Shown here one piece after another: positions 48,001-54,265 of a stretch of DNA of 54,265 bases. A program made the translations under genes and the position numbers. How positions within the stretch are numbered: position 1 is the first letter of the stretch; each line of letters begins with the position of its first letter. The DNA comes from an uncultured Clostridia bacterium (GTDB lineage: Bacteria > Bacillota > Clostridia > TANB77 > CAG-508). The notes under the pieces were generated by a model. The model had not been told where the DNA came from. It ran no database searches and saw only the letters and a program-made list of their open reading frames with translations. Location of the stretch: NCBI GenBank assembly GCA_947589065.1, contig CANPZM010000005.1:1-54265 (forward strand), written 5' to 3'.

Positions 48001-50862
48001 TCATTAGAACCTGGTCAGTATATGGAAGTATTTGTAACTTATGAAGTTGATCGTGCAGGATTTGAAGCTGCTGAACAGCAGAAACTTGCTACTTTGACTG
48101 AAGAACAAAGAAATTCAAGAGAAGGAACATTATTAGGTAATAAGAGCAATATAGCAGAAATAACGAATTATTCAACTACATATACAGATAAATCAGTTAA
48201 TAGACATAAAACAACAAATTATGTTTCAGGAAATATATCTGGTAGAATTGATAGAGATTCTGCTGCAGACAATGTTAATATGTCTAAAGTAGGTGATAAT
48301 AATAGCAACAATGTTAACTTTATGGAAGATGATACTGAATTTGCACCAGTTTTAAAGGTACAAATAAATAAAGATGATCCTAGTAGAAAATTGAATGGTG
48401 TAGTTTGGGAAGATGCAAGAAGTGTAGATGAATCTGGAAAAGAAAAATCATATGGTGATGGCATATATGATCCAGAAAAAGAATCTGGTATTGGAAACAT
48501 TGATGTCACATTAGTTGAAAAGATTAAGGTAAATCCGGATGATTTGAAAGACAAAAATATTTCTTTAGAGGCAGTTGATTATGAATTTGAATATGTATGG
48601 CCTCCTGATGCATTTGGAGATTTAAATGGTGATGCTGAAGGAACAGGATTTACATCTACAGTGCAAACAGCAGCTGATGGAAAATATGAATTTGAAAACT
48701 TTACAGCAGGTAATTATGTTGTAAGATTTGAATATGGAAATTCAGATGAGACATTAAAATATAATGGACAAGATTATAAAAATACTGCATATCAAACAGG
48801 AATGGTAAATGCTAGCTCAATCCAAAAAAAGGACGGAGATATTGTTGAAGGAGTTGTTACAGGAACAAGTAATCAAGAAGGAAAATCAACATTAAATAAT
48901 GAATGGCATGATTTGAGTAACAATGAAGCAGCTAACAAACTAAATGGACGTGATGAGAATAAGATAAGAGTATCTGATGCAAGAGATTATGAACCAAGAA
49001 GAATGAAAGTAAATGCATATTCAAGAACTGTTACAAATAGGAATGCAGAAGTACTTGCAGCTTATATAGACGAAAATGATACGAACTTAACAGAAGAATA
49101 TAAAGGTTTATTAAGTGATAATGATAATAAGAATGAGCTAATGGAAAAGACAGCTATGGTTGCAAATACAGCTAAATTTAATGTAGAAATTGAAAAACAA
49201 GATTCTATAGAATATAAAACAGAAAAAACATCAGATAGTTCTAGTGCTCCAGTAGCAACAGAAACTACTTCAGGTGAGGATTCACATTCTTATGTAATCA
49301 ACGATATAGACTTTGGTTTGGTAAGAAGACCAGAAACAAGAATTAATATTAGAAAAGAAATTTCACAATTACTTCTATATCAGAATGATGGATCAGAACC
49401 AATCTTACAAGTAACAATGGATGATAATGGAAACATTAATAAAAACTCTAACGGTTCTAACATTGATAAGATTACTGAAATTAGAAAAGAAGAATTAGAC
49501 GACGGAATACAAGGATTTAAATATGTTGGAATTGAATCAAGTTTACTTAAAGGTGCACAAATTAAAGCTATATATAAAATTACAGTAGAAAATAATTCAG
49601 AAGAAGATTATGTTGGCGCAAGCTTTGCAAAGATAAAGAATATACAAGATTTATATGATGAAGCAACAAGGTATGAATTAGGCTTAAATAAGGAAAGCGA
49701 GTTAAGTAATTTTGGAACTAATGAAAATGGTTTATCAGCATTTGGTACAGGAGAAGGTATTGTTTATGGTCAATGGATAGGATTACATTATTATACTAAT
49801 GAAATACCTCCTGCAGATGATGCAGATGAAGAAACTATTAAGGCATTTGAGGACAAAAAAGAAAATGAATACGGTTATAGATATCCAAAAGATGTAACTG
49901 TAAAAACTACAGTTGATCAATTAGTAGACTATATAGATAATGATTGGAGTATAGACCAAGAAAATGTTGAATACATTGAAAATCAATCTTGGGTAGCTTC
50001 TAGTGAAGATGATAGAACATTAAAATTATCAACTACTTCATTGAGAAAAGTTGAAGAAAACTCACAAGAGACTCTACTTGTTGATAATAAATCTAGAGAA
50101 TATCAAAATAATAATAAAAATAATATTTGGTTATCTTTAAACGGAATAATGACAAAAGTAGATAAAATAAGATATGATAATACAAAAATTAATGGTAATA
50201 ACGAACCTGAAATGAAAACAGACGGTAATACGATTATTCCAGCAACAGTTACAAACACGATTGAAAATGTATATACAACTACAACAGGAAAATTTTCAAA
50301 TGATGTAGATACTGCTAACCCAACTTTAACAAGTGAATTAGCACCAGGTGAGAAAGCTACTATAGGTGTAGTAATGTCTGAACAAGCAGATGAAAATACA
50401 ATTGATAGTATGAATTTTGATAACTTAGTAGAAATCGTAATGTATAGTAATAGTGTTGGTAGAAGAGATACAGAAGCTATACCAGGTAATGCTAATATGA
50501 TAGCTAAGTTCAGACCAGCATATGAAGCAGGATATGATTATGATTATGTTAATAATACGTTTAAACCTAAAACTGTAAATCTTGGTGATGAGGAAAAGGA
50601 TGAACTATTTAGAAAAGTTAATGATGTATCACAACCAATTACAACAGAGAGAGATGCATATGCAGCAAAAGATACAATTACATTCTCTGAACCAACTGGT
50701 TTAAGTGTACAAAGAGAAACAATAAATAAGGCAATTAGTATTATTTTAACTGGATTATTAATAGCTGCAGTAGTATTAATAATAACTACAATCATCGTAG
50801 TTATAAGAAAGACAAGATATGATGATGATCATCTGATTAAGACAGAAAATAAAAATTCATAA
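42064..50862 (+). CDS. Giant surface protein, type A (A3), with a coiled-coil/GQGN insertion
   Basis: 2932 residues, the largest gene here. ATGA overlap with B3 and a near-perfect Shine-Dalgarno site point to coupled translation. Order: signal/anchor (about 10-35), N-terminal domain with Cys85 in SIFCSAKG, an IGPFTINYL region equivalent to A1/A2 VGPFKI, but no Cys/His-rich module. Instead there is a long insertion: a beta-rich part (about 560-900), then Gln/Glu/Lys-rich coiled coils (about 900-1045 and 1070-1310) flanking four GQGN repeats. SdrD B-like domains follow at about 1398-1535 (ISGVVWIDHEND) and 2110-2225 (LNGVVWEDAR), and then the shared type A C-terminal region (MNFDNLVEIVMYSNSVGRRD). 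EPTGL precedes the membrane anchor (about 2886-2914), and the cytoplasmic tail is longer than in A1/A2. The coiled coils suggest a rod-like, possibly oligomeric protein. Function unknown. Confidence 0.75.
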   Translation: MKNNRQLEIKRISITLMLIIFIIIGLLISHNAFAATNKNNKSPVRESETNRLTGESIFVTLADQVDGKYVFITHDDLMNYPSIFCSAKGISLPGYESTVVSSGGKSTDVTDSPNSKSTGMLTMADKGVTVFKDGASWTTSTSSPYGATTSKTYGRFWVDSVRNATPAEAWVLNEWDQNDPKKNPITFEITDKEYKGKVKDKNKTVTSRNEELWAVQWNDADEPTKYVTKKGDKYYYVKTTNIYAPYTYVQHAWWSVKTVGTESKAGSGIQDTPLTHEAEAFENYINKIAIKNDKSSWKYEKDENNKDKVIESSKWQYNSDGTFKVNYKVEGNSEDANVRFNAETNKYIIGPFTINYLRSVTKQDSREKVSFSGISNCTIIATDGNGKELYDSKGESVLKLGKNYRFIYDNEELHEKNIPVETIDGKKVKLDTAEDYPYPYDGEKFYIEMDYLDDVSIIKSIDFDFQYMNAGATFEYLKGKYLVINWTPWYDIVPSDGGDTTDHQYGAVKVTNNVNLAMNVSSRANQSGSGTVVDGGGDGNFQFIETSSNLFSIEEDGDNVKINCKLGNSKKKGYEDTWNSIKKSNWTLNSAKEKEVKTYYQIIERNSEEISGTLSEVKDSNITISRDYKVPKEKVKIKFRRDVTYTIEYVEHDYHSNYDFTTTKTTEETVKGDSWEETFTWTNKIAEGIEVTDSGEAKIDSAFGATYVKVGKVNLLEMSLNSKLKEDAIEHGKVEWTSMNEEAAIVSNSESIETEVSAVPSDDDTVIHMVILDYDGKPVQDFIFMIHFPKMFIDDIEGTTDMTKTFTNYFSCKTFLIHNAYGDFIFDNSESTMDDVNILIAKPSGDKESTILVIRNFPDDFPGLIKKASESYTLVYHDLFRSEVSITIDQDITNEKYEENELITRIRKSLELKILDADAAERLLKEAQEKGITLPDNLSEQLQTVIDNAKTLNTDVEKKLSHMLNNLGKYSASDWQKFYDQIKNDSNVDEELRKKVSYVTTERKQAEEWLQKMRNGEITPNEAAYQVGKLNNRFKDIEKEISNRLIEQIGQGNATGQGNSSGQGNSSGQGNSTGRPSLDSATQQFFDNQVEGLESDIAAIQDEINSSLEELLGQKNTLESIIKDIINRLIAENAQLSSELASLEKQIQTETDVDEKITKERRCDELRQLIQYNNITIDELNKLLQLNQNIDSQRNQEKQLLEQQASLESQIEKLQEQQSTLKGNKKQQNKNQIKDLRSQLKQVSSQLSKLYGTASDSNNQKDKILDKIRNYGRLNASEFEQLEKTQNEINLTEFTIQLQEQDISDMSNTIKAISSAGSSTFSFASSGNEAHGLPQAGSGKFKYYLKFTSATEQRAQDQIKGRGAVKKDIDAFNGRGTDPAGEAVNLELLTKEIDLRTSISGVVWIDHENDVKNNKSGTLGIYDHGEGVLDTPAPENSVEIIVWKVTYENASNGLKEIEREKAIGWNVVGQKDGKDTYKEINFINSNSREFIDANGKYSIDKIQVPSKEGIDGKKYTVTYDVEFIYDGQTYEATEFMKSAETDNEGKTTAQIASKRKAEFEKTADETKGADKDYTKYQQNDKGAMAESSYIIENAEERKAFDAYFTKIYGNTAIDDNGNTNGKSNGGEDGAYYTGKDEYTDRALKETDLQYTSTLKGDGDNAKRISNLVTRMKDGVPVTNDDDGFVLPQYRFAARTSEAGISSQVGLEFPYEKQYHVENNYYDNLKFQNTTFKPINEYFNQINLGLIERYHSDLSVIKDLYSAKVVVNEQQTDYKYNSLGDLTEDALEKQISSSYRTKTYSIGLYNSDYKYRSAVYESVQDPITKQILQAIKDDTDLRLFVTYKIAMYNNSEYTDVCINEFKDYYDKTFTLVSQPVTASILDNDGNRHDEVVAETPFYRKIDITDKNEAEKQTELYRWNKKLDMDASRIATTKDANGNDIKVTGEVVFEDKGASSNEAYKLSVSGSLSALNDSQDKFNEKSLEPGQYMEVFVTYEVDRAGFEAAEQQKLATLTEEQRNSREGTLLGNKSNIAEITNYSTTYTDKSVNRHKTTNYVSGNISGRIDRDSAADNVNMSKVGDNNSNNVNFMEDDTEFAPVLKVQINKDDPSRKLNGVVWEDARSVDESGKEKSYGDGIYDPEKESGIGNIDVTLVEKIKVNPDDLKDKNISLEAVDYEFEYVWPPDAFGDLNGDAEGTGFTSTVQTAADGKYEFENFTAGNYVVRFEYGNSDETLKYNGQDYKNTAYQTGMVNASSIQKKDGDIVEGVVTGTSNQEGKSTLNNEWHDLSNNEAANKLNGRDENKIRVSDARDYEPRRMKVNAYSRTVTNRNAEVLAAYIDENDTNLTEEYKGLLSDNDNKNELMEKTAMVANTAKFNVEIEKQDSIEYKTEKTSDSSSAPVATETTSGEDSHSYVINDIDFGLVRRPETRINIRKEISQLLLYQNDGSEPILQVTMDDNGNINKNSNGSNIDKITEIRKEELDDGIQGFKYVGIESSLLKGAQIKAIYKITVENNSEEDYVGASFAKIKNIQDLYDEATRYELGLNKESELSNFGTNENGLSAFGTGEGIVYGQWIGLHYYTNEIPPADDADEETIKAFEDKKENEYGYRYPKDVTVKTTVDQLVDYIDNDWSIDQENVEYIENQSWVASSEDDRTLKLSTTSLRKVEENSQETLLVDNKSREYQNNNKNNIWLSLNGIMTKVDKIRYDNTKINGNNEPEMKTDGNTIIPATVTNTIENVYTTTTGKFSNDVDTANPTLTSELAPGEKATIGVVMSEQADENTIDSMNFDNLVEIVMYSNSVGRRDTEAIPGNANMIAKFRPAYEAGYDYDYVNNTFKPKTVNLGDEEKDELFRKVNDVSQPITTERDAYAAKDTITFSEPTGLSVQRETINKAISIILTGLLIAAVVLIITTIIVVIRKTRYDDDHLIKTENKNS
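45211..45282 (+). repeat. Four tandem 18-bp repeats encoding GQGNxx in A3
   Basis: Six-residue units GQGNAT, GQGNSS, GQGNSS, GQGNST at residues about 1050-1073, between two coiled-coil segments. In-frame copy-number change would alter a flexible hinge without breaking the protein. Confidence 0.9.
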
Positions 50863-50895
50863 ATAAAATCATAAAGAGCAAACATAAAATTGAAG

Positions 50896-50946
50896 TGAAC
50901 CCAAATTATTAGACAAGATTTGTTTAATAAGGAGGGTTCATTTTTT
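50896..50946 (+). terminator. Terminator of the B3-A3 unit (or an IS3-like end remnant)
   Basis: A long hairpin: TGAACCC pairs with GGGTTCA, and inside it TTATTAGACA pairs with TGTTTAATAA; six Ts follow. It is 34 bp after the A3 stop and works as a terminator. The sequence GAAGTGAACCCAAATTATTA also recalls the left ends of clostridial IS3-family elements. No transposase is present. Confidence 0.65.
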
Positions 50947-50961
50947 GAATTTAAAATGGTT

Positions 50962-50999
50962 CTATAAAAGAAAGCGAGGACAGATATGAATCTGCCCTC
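50962..50999 (-). terminator. Terminator of the lipoprotein metalloprotease gene
   Basis: On the minus strand, GAGGGCAGAT-TCAT-ATCTGTCCTC is followed by GCTTTCTTTT, about 25 bp after the lipoprotein stop. One G-U pair in a 10-bp stem. Confidence 0.75.
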
Positions 51000-51024
51000 A
51001 AATTTGGGTTATAATGTTACTGAT

Positions 51025-51933
51025 TTACTGGATGATGAACATGTCACCGTCTTGTTTTATTGTTACGTTTTCATAATCTTCCACCAAATACATCTTTCTA
51101 ATAGAGGAGATTTCTTCGGTGGTTGGTTGGAAGGTTTGACAATATGCTCTTACAATTTCTTGTGCTTGAAGGGCCATGTAATATGGGTCAATATTTGAAA
51201 TAGTTTCATATGTCAAATTATCAAGTAATACTTCCAACATTTCGCCAGTGTCGTTCCTTTTAAGAAAAGGCATATTAACATCTTTCAATGTTTCGGATAT
51301 CCTTTCTGTTATGTCGGGATTATCTGAGTCAAGATAGAAATTGACAATATCCTTATCTGCTTCGAGGATTTGATAACCTAATGTTCGTGCATCAGCATAT
51401 ATAGGTGTAGGAAACGAGCCAATACCTGCTTTAATGAGTACCAAATCTGTCAGAGCGTCTGTGATGCCCTCATCTATAGAGTAGCAGTTATGTGCTCTAA
51501 ATCCAATTTGATGAAGTGATTCATGGACATATGTGTTATTGAATAAATCAGCATCTGCGTCAAAGAGATCCACGTTTAAGTATAAATATTGTGGTTCATC
51601 TGGATTGACGTAACCATATGTTCCATAGTTACTCTCAAAAGAGCGAAGCTGCTGTTGGTCTAACTTATCTGTAATATCAACAGCGTACTCTTCGGAGAAG
51701 TAATCAATCATTGCTTTTTTGAGTTTCTTAATCTGTGATGCAAAGGCATCGTCTAATTTCAAATCCTTCTGGTTAAAAAAGTTGTTTTCGGTTTCGCCAT
51801 TTAAAGAATCCAGTTTTAAATTTAAAAAAATCCGTACCTGATTATCAGATTCCCAAATGTTTTTATTTGCAGAACAGCCTGTAAGGAACATAAGTGCAAT
51901 TGTCAGTAACATTATTTTCCGTGTCATACTCAT
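51025..51933 (-). CDS. Lipoprotein zinc metalloprotease-like protein (HExxH)
   Basis: 302 residues from the ATG at 51933 (MSMTRKIMLL), chosen because GGGGAGGG lies 6 nt upstream. An ATG-less extension to 51972 is not supported. A lipoprotein signal with lipobox LTGC (Cys20) places it on the outer face of the membrane. The zinc motif HESLH (H137, E138, H141) is followed by DEGITD, where E155 is a plausible third ligand, so it fits the gluzincin pattern. I cannot name the subfamily or substrate. The gene is visibly richer in G+C (about 35-42% in lines counted by eye) than its neighbours and uses different codons, which suggests recent transfer. It has its own promoter (52024-52052) and terminator. 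Confidence 0.75.
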   Translation of the reverse strand: MSMTRKIMLLTIALMFLTGCSANKNIWESDNQVRIFLNLKLDSLNGETENNFFNQKDLKLDDAFASQIKKLKKAMIDYFSEEYAVDITDKLDQQQLRSFESNYGTYGYVNPDEPQYLYLNVDLFDADADLFNNTYVHESLHQIGFRAHNCYSIDEGITDALTDLVLIKAGIGSFPTPIYADARTLGYQILEADKDIVNFYLDSDNPDITERISETLKDVNMPFLKRNDTGEMLEVLLDNLTYETISNIDPYYMALQAQEIVRAYCQTFQPTTEEISSIRKMYLVEDYENVTIKQDGDMFIIQ

Positions 51934-52023
51934 GGCACACCCTCCCCTAAATCTTATACTGTTGAAAAACAATATAAGAGCACATTTATTTATTTCGAAC
52001 GTGCAAACGAATATTGTAAATAT

Positions 52024-52052
52024 ATTATACCATAATTTACATAATATATCAA
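52024..52052 (-). promoter_or_regulatory. Sigma-A-type promoter of the lipoprotein gene
   Basis: On the minus strand, TTGATA (52052-52047), a 17-bp spacer and TATAAT (52029-52024), leaving a leader of about 85 nt before the ATG at 51933. Confidence 0.7.
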
Positions 52053-52119
52053 TGTGGCAATCCGCTGAACTGGTTGCAAAAAGTTGGATTGCAATGTAAG
52101 TGTTTTGAATATTAAAAAT

Positions 52120-52128
52120 TGTTATAAT
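52120..52128 (+). promoter_or_regulatory. Possible extended -10 promoter of the kinase-like gene
   Basis: TGTTATAAT at 52120-52128 (extended -10 form), with no good -35. It lies about 79 bp before the GTG start. Confidence 0.4.
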
Positions 52129-52206
52129 GGACTAAGCTCTCATTTACTTTTGAGGAAAATAATGGTAAAATATTGCAAAAATTAATTATAAAAAAAGGAA
52201 AATAAA

Positions 52207-53499
52207 GTGAAAAAAGTAGATGCAAAAGGTGGAAATGGAAATATATTTTTTGACACTGAAGAAGGAACTGCAACAAAATATTTACGTAATACATCATCTA
52301 AAGAAAAAATAGAAAGATTTAAGCGTGAACAAATAGTTCTTTCAGAAATAGCAATGCACCAAATATCAAATATTGTAGAAATATTGGAAGTGCATATAGA
52401 TGAGAATATCAATGAATCCTTTATAAAGATGAAAAAATATGATGGAGACTTATCAAATTTATTTGATATGACTAAGGGCAATGTTAGATTAACGCTTGAA
52501 TTAATTTTACCAGTCATAAAATCTCTAAAAATATTATCTGAATATGATCCTCCTATATATCATAGAGATATTAAACCAGAAAATATTTTATATAAAAAAA
52601 TAGGAGATACATATGAATTATATTTAACTGACTTTGGAAATTGCTTTGTAAAAAATGATGACGAAAGGCTAACTCCAGACAATATTGCTGTTGGAGCTAG
52701 AATGTTTTTAGCACCTGAATATGAAATTGGTAAGGTAGAAGAAGTTACTGAAAAAGGAGATATATTTTCAATTGGTAAAATAATTTGGTGTATGATTAAT
52801 GGGAACGCTAATGAATTATTACCATCAAGTTTTTGGTATATAAAGGAATATGATTTAGCACAAAAGTTTTCAAATAATAAAGAAATGATTAGTGCTAATC
52901 TTATTATATCGTCATGTTTAAGTATTAATCCAAAAGATAGATGCAATTATAATGAATTAATAAAATTGATAAAAAATACACTAGATGAAAATTATATATC
53001 TACTACAAATGAAAAGAAATTAAAAGTAAAGCAATTCCAAGAAATGAGGAAAATAAAATTAGTTGAAATCTTGGAAAAAAATAAACTTATAGTCAATAAT
53101 TTTAGTATTATGTTTATAAAAGCTTTAGAGCAACTGATGAAAACATATTCTGGTTTTGATATTCTTGATACTATATATTTTGAATATAAGGTAAAATCAA
53201 ATGATGGTATTGATTATACGTCAAGTAATGTATACAACAATGCGGCACATTATTTATATTCATCAAGTTTTGATAATATGTATCTTGCAATTGACTATAA
53301 TACTGCACAACGAGATGAAAAATATGCTAATATAACTATTCGCTATAGAATTAATTCTACACAAAAAAGCAATACAATGAAAATTAAGTATGATGAAAAA
53401 GGGATTATAATTTGTGAGTTTGATAATACAATAGATATGTTATCAGAAGATAAAATTATCAAATTTTTAGATAAGATGATAATGGATTATATAGAATAA
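52207..53499 (+). CDS. Ser/Thr protein kinase-like protein with an unrecognised C-terminal domain
   Basis: 430 residues, GTG start after AAGGAAA. The eukaryotic-type kinase fold covers about residues 1-260. A Gly-rich loop GGNGNIFF precedes Lys24 in TATKYL, and Glu41 is a candidate for the alpha-C salt bridge. The catalytic loop is H119-RDIKPEN, the metal loop D142-FG, and the activation segment ends A169-PE. All key residues are present, so it is probably active. Residues about 261-430 begin with a coiled, charged stretch and end in a beta-rich part (DTIYFEYKVKSNDGIDY ... ITIRYRINSTQ) that I do not recognise. There is no transmembrane segment and no PASTA domain, so it is not the usual cell-wall-sensing PrkC/Stk type. 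No phosphatase gene is adjacent. A soluble signalling or defence-associated kinase is possible. Confidence 0.8.
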   Translation: MKKVDAKGGNGNIFFDTEEGTATKYLRNTSSKEKIERFKREQIVLSEIAMHQISNIVEILEVHIDENINESFIKMKKYDGDLSNLFDMTKGNVRLTLELILPVIKSLKILSEYDPPIYHRDIKPENILYKKIGDTYELYLTDFGNCFVKNDDERLTPDNIAVGARMFLAPEYEIGKVEEVTEKGDIFSIGKIIWCMINGNANELLPSSFWYIKEYDLAQKFSNNKEMISANLIISSCLSINPKDRCNYNELIKLIKNTLDENYISTTNEKKLKVKQFQEMRKIKLVEILEKNKLIVNNFSIMFIKALEQLMKTYSGFDILDTIYFEYKVKSNDGIDYTSSNVYNNAAHYLYSSSFDNMYLAIDYNTAQRDEKYANITIRYRINSTQKSNTMKIKYDEKGIIICEFDNTIDMLSEDKIIKFLDKMIMDYIE

Positions 53500-53571
53500 G
53501 GAAAATCTTTTTAAGGCTTTAATCTATAATTATTTACATCAGCTTTCATTATATTTACAATTTATGAAGAC

Positions 53572-53850
53572 ATGAATCTAGTATCACATGAAATTGCTGC
53601 TTTTTCTCAGCATTTATTTGTAGAAATAGTATTGGCAATTTTTATACTTATAGGTTATTTAATAGGAATTCGTGCAAAAAATAATATACGAAGAAGCTTA
53701 TTAACTACTATTCCGTTGATTGCTTTCATATTATTGTTTTGTGGGGATTTAATCGAAGTTAGTTTATTCATAAGTATAATTGGGGAATTATTTATACAAA
53801 TATTTCTGTTACTATTTTATTTAGGAAAAAATCAGGAGGGAAAAATTTAA
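53572..53850 (+). CDS. Small membrane protein, unrecognised
   Basis: 92 residues with about three hydrophobic segments (VEIVLAIFILIGYLIGI; LLTTIPLIAFILLFCGDLI; LFISIIGELFIQIFLLLFYL) and a short polar tail. The ribosome binding site is weak (GAAGA 3-5 nt before the ATG). It lies 72 bp after the kinase-like gene in the same direction and ends in a terminator, so the two may share a transcript. Function unknown. Confidence 0.5.
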   Translation: MNLVSHEIAAFSQHLFVEIVLAIFILIGYLIGIRAKNNIRRSLLTTIPLIAFILLFCGDLIEVSLFISIIGELFIQIFLLLFYLGKNQEGKI

Positions 53851-53870
53851 ATTTTTTCCTTCTGATTTTA
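53831..53870 (+). terminator. Terminator after the small membrane protein gene
   Basis: An imperfect 18-bp stem pairs ATCAGGAGGGAAAAATTT with AAATTTTTTCCTTCTGAT and is followed by TTTTA. It overlaps the end of the gene. Confidence 0.6.
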
Positions 53871-53902
53871 CTTTCCTATTATAGAATAAATTCACATTTC
53901 AC

Positions 53903-54001
53903 AGAAAAATTGCTATACAATTTTTCGCGGACGAACAAAAACGCGGACTTTAAAATATTATAAATAGCAAAAATGTTAATAATGTCCGCTTTTGTTCTAA
54001 T
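53903..54001. repeat. Structured ~100-bp dispersed repeat, copy 2
   Basis: Near-identical to 24161-24259: the same AAAAATTG/CAATTTTT hairpin and the same GCGGAC/GTCCGC pairing. It lies in the 415-bp gene-free end of the window. Confidence 0.8.
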
Positions 54002-54069
54002 AAATATAACAGAAAAGTAACCATTTGTAAATTTCTTTATTTGTAGAGTTACAAAGAGATAATTAAAAA

Positions 54070-54099
54070 CCATTGTAATTTTAGAATTACAATGGCTTT
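54070..54099. terminator. Strong hairpin, possible bidirectional terminator
   Basis: CCATTGTAATT-TTAG-AATTACAATGG, a perfect 11-bp stem, flanked by CTTTTAATT on the plus strand and TTTTTAATT on the minus strand. No gene is visible immediately before it on the plus strand, so it may serve a gene to the right. Confidence 0.55.
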
Positions 54100-54106
54100 T
54101 AATTGG

Positions 54107-54124
54107 TCGAGGTGACTACCTCGA
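54107..54124. repeat. Small perfect hairpin TCGAGGT-GACT-ACCTCGA
   Basis: A 7-bp stem with a 4-nt loop, GC-rich for its surroundings. On the minus strand it ends ...ACCTCGACCA, like a tRNA 3' end, but no tRNA fold fits. The rest of the window to 54265 holds no gene that I can see. Confidence 0.4.
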
Positions 54125-54265
54125 AAAACCACATATCTATTGCAATTACTGCATTTTATAATCTCAAATCCATTTTGAAAATTTGACTTTGAAATTTTTT
54201 ATCTAAATTTATTTTTCAAACTTCGCTACATCTCACTTATTCCAGCTGTTACATAGTTTATATAT

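Noticed and set aside
12811..50795. Many Leu/His/Phe-rich minus-strand open frames opposite the giant genes
   Set aside because: They are complements of A-ending, T-poor codons on the coding strand, lack ribosome binding sites, and vary with the plus-strand gene.
53879..54073. 64-residue minus-strand frame at the right end
   Set aside because: It runs across the structured repeat and has no ribosome binding site or recognisable product.
54105..54190. tRNA-like 3' end on the minus strand (...CACCTCGACCA)
   Set aside because: The matching acceptor strand and anticodon arm are absent. Only a short hairpin can be supported.
1..54265. CRISPR array, rRNA or tRNA genes
   Set aside because: No regularly spaced short repeats with unique spacers and no rRNA or complete tRNA sequence were seen on either strand.

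Overview
The window comes from a very AT-rich, purine-loaded Firmicute genome, most likely an endospore-forming, rod-shaped Clostridia relative. The support is a CotF-type spore coat gene, a spore-type M14 cell-wall peptidase, a DUF4321-radC-mreBCD-PBP2-minC cluster, AGGAGG ribosome binding sites and frequent TTG starts. I cannot name the species from sequence alone.

Left edge (1-1300): the C-terminal part of a large serine recombinase, broken by an apparent one-base insertion, points tail-to-tail at an M14 gamma-D-glutamyl-diamino acid peptidase gene whose 3' half is missing. This looks like the end of an element integrated inside the peptidase gene. Then come two small spore-coat-type genes (2380-2824, minus), an M23 peptidase with a clear sigma-A promoter (3024-4098), and an unrecognised minus-strand gene (4090-4452).

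Cell-shape and division region (4549-12122): a promoter at 4549-4577 leads into DUF4321, radC, mreB, mreC, mreD, PBP2 (mrdA) and minC, all on the plus strand. Three tandem copies of a 125-bp palindromic repeat sit between mreC and mreD. minC has no minD or minE beside it. Three small unrecognised minus-strand genes follow.

Giant surface-protein locus (12340-50862, about 38 kb): six huge exported, C-terminally membrane-anchored proteins of two families. I call them type A (about 2135-2932 residues, two SdrD B-like/prealbumin-fold segments, PTG motif before the anchor) and type B (about 1640-1790 residues, DUF11-like repeats plus one SdrD B-like domain, GIxTG motif before the anchor). The order is A1, B1-(deleted A), B2-A2, B3-A3. 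Within B-A pairs the A start codon touches or overlaps the B stop codon, with the A ribosome binding site inside the last B codons. B1 and B2 share about 2.6 kb with no difference I could see, A1 and A2 share nearly identical 3' ends, a 121-bp remnant of a deleted A gene lies between B1 and B2, and A2 carries a frameshift. This looks like a modular, recombining family of paired cell-surface proteins and is the strongest candidate for an undescribed system here.

Right part (50863-54265): terminators, a higher-GC lipoprotein metalloprotease gene (minus), a Ser/Thr-kinase-like gene with an unrecognised C-terminal half, a small membrane protein, and a structured repeat that also occurs between B1 and B2. 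No tRNA, rRNA or CRISPR array was seen.
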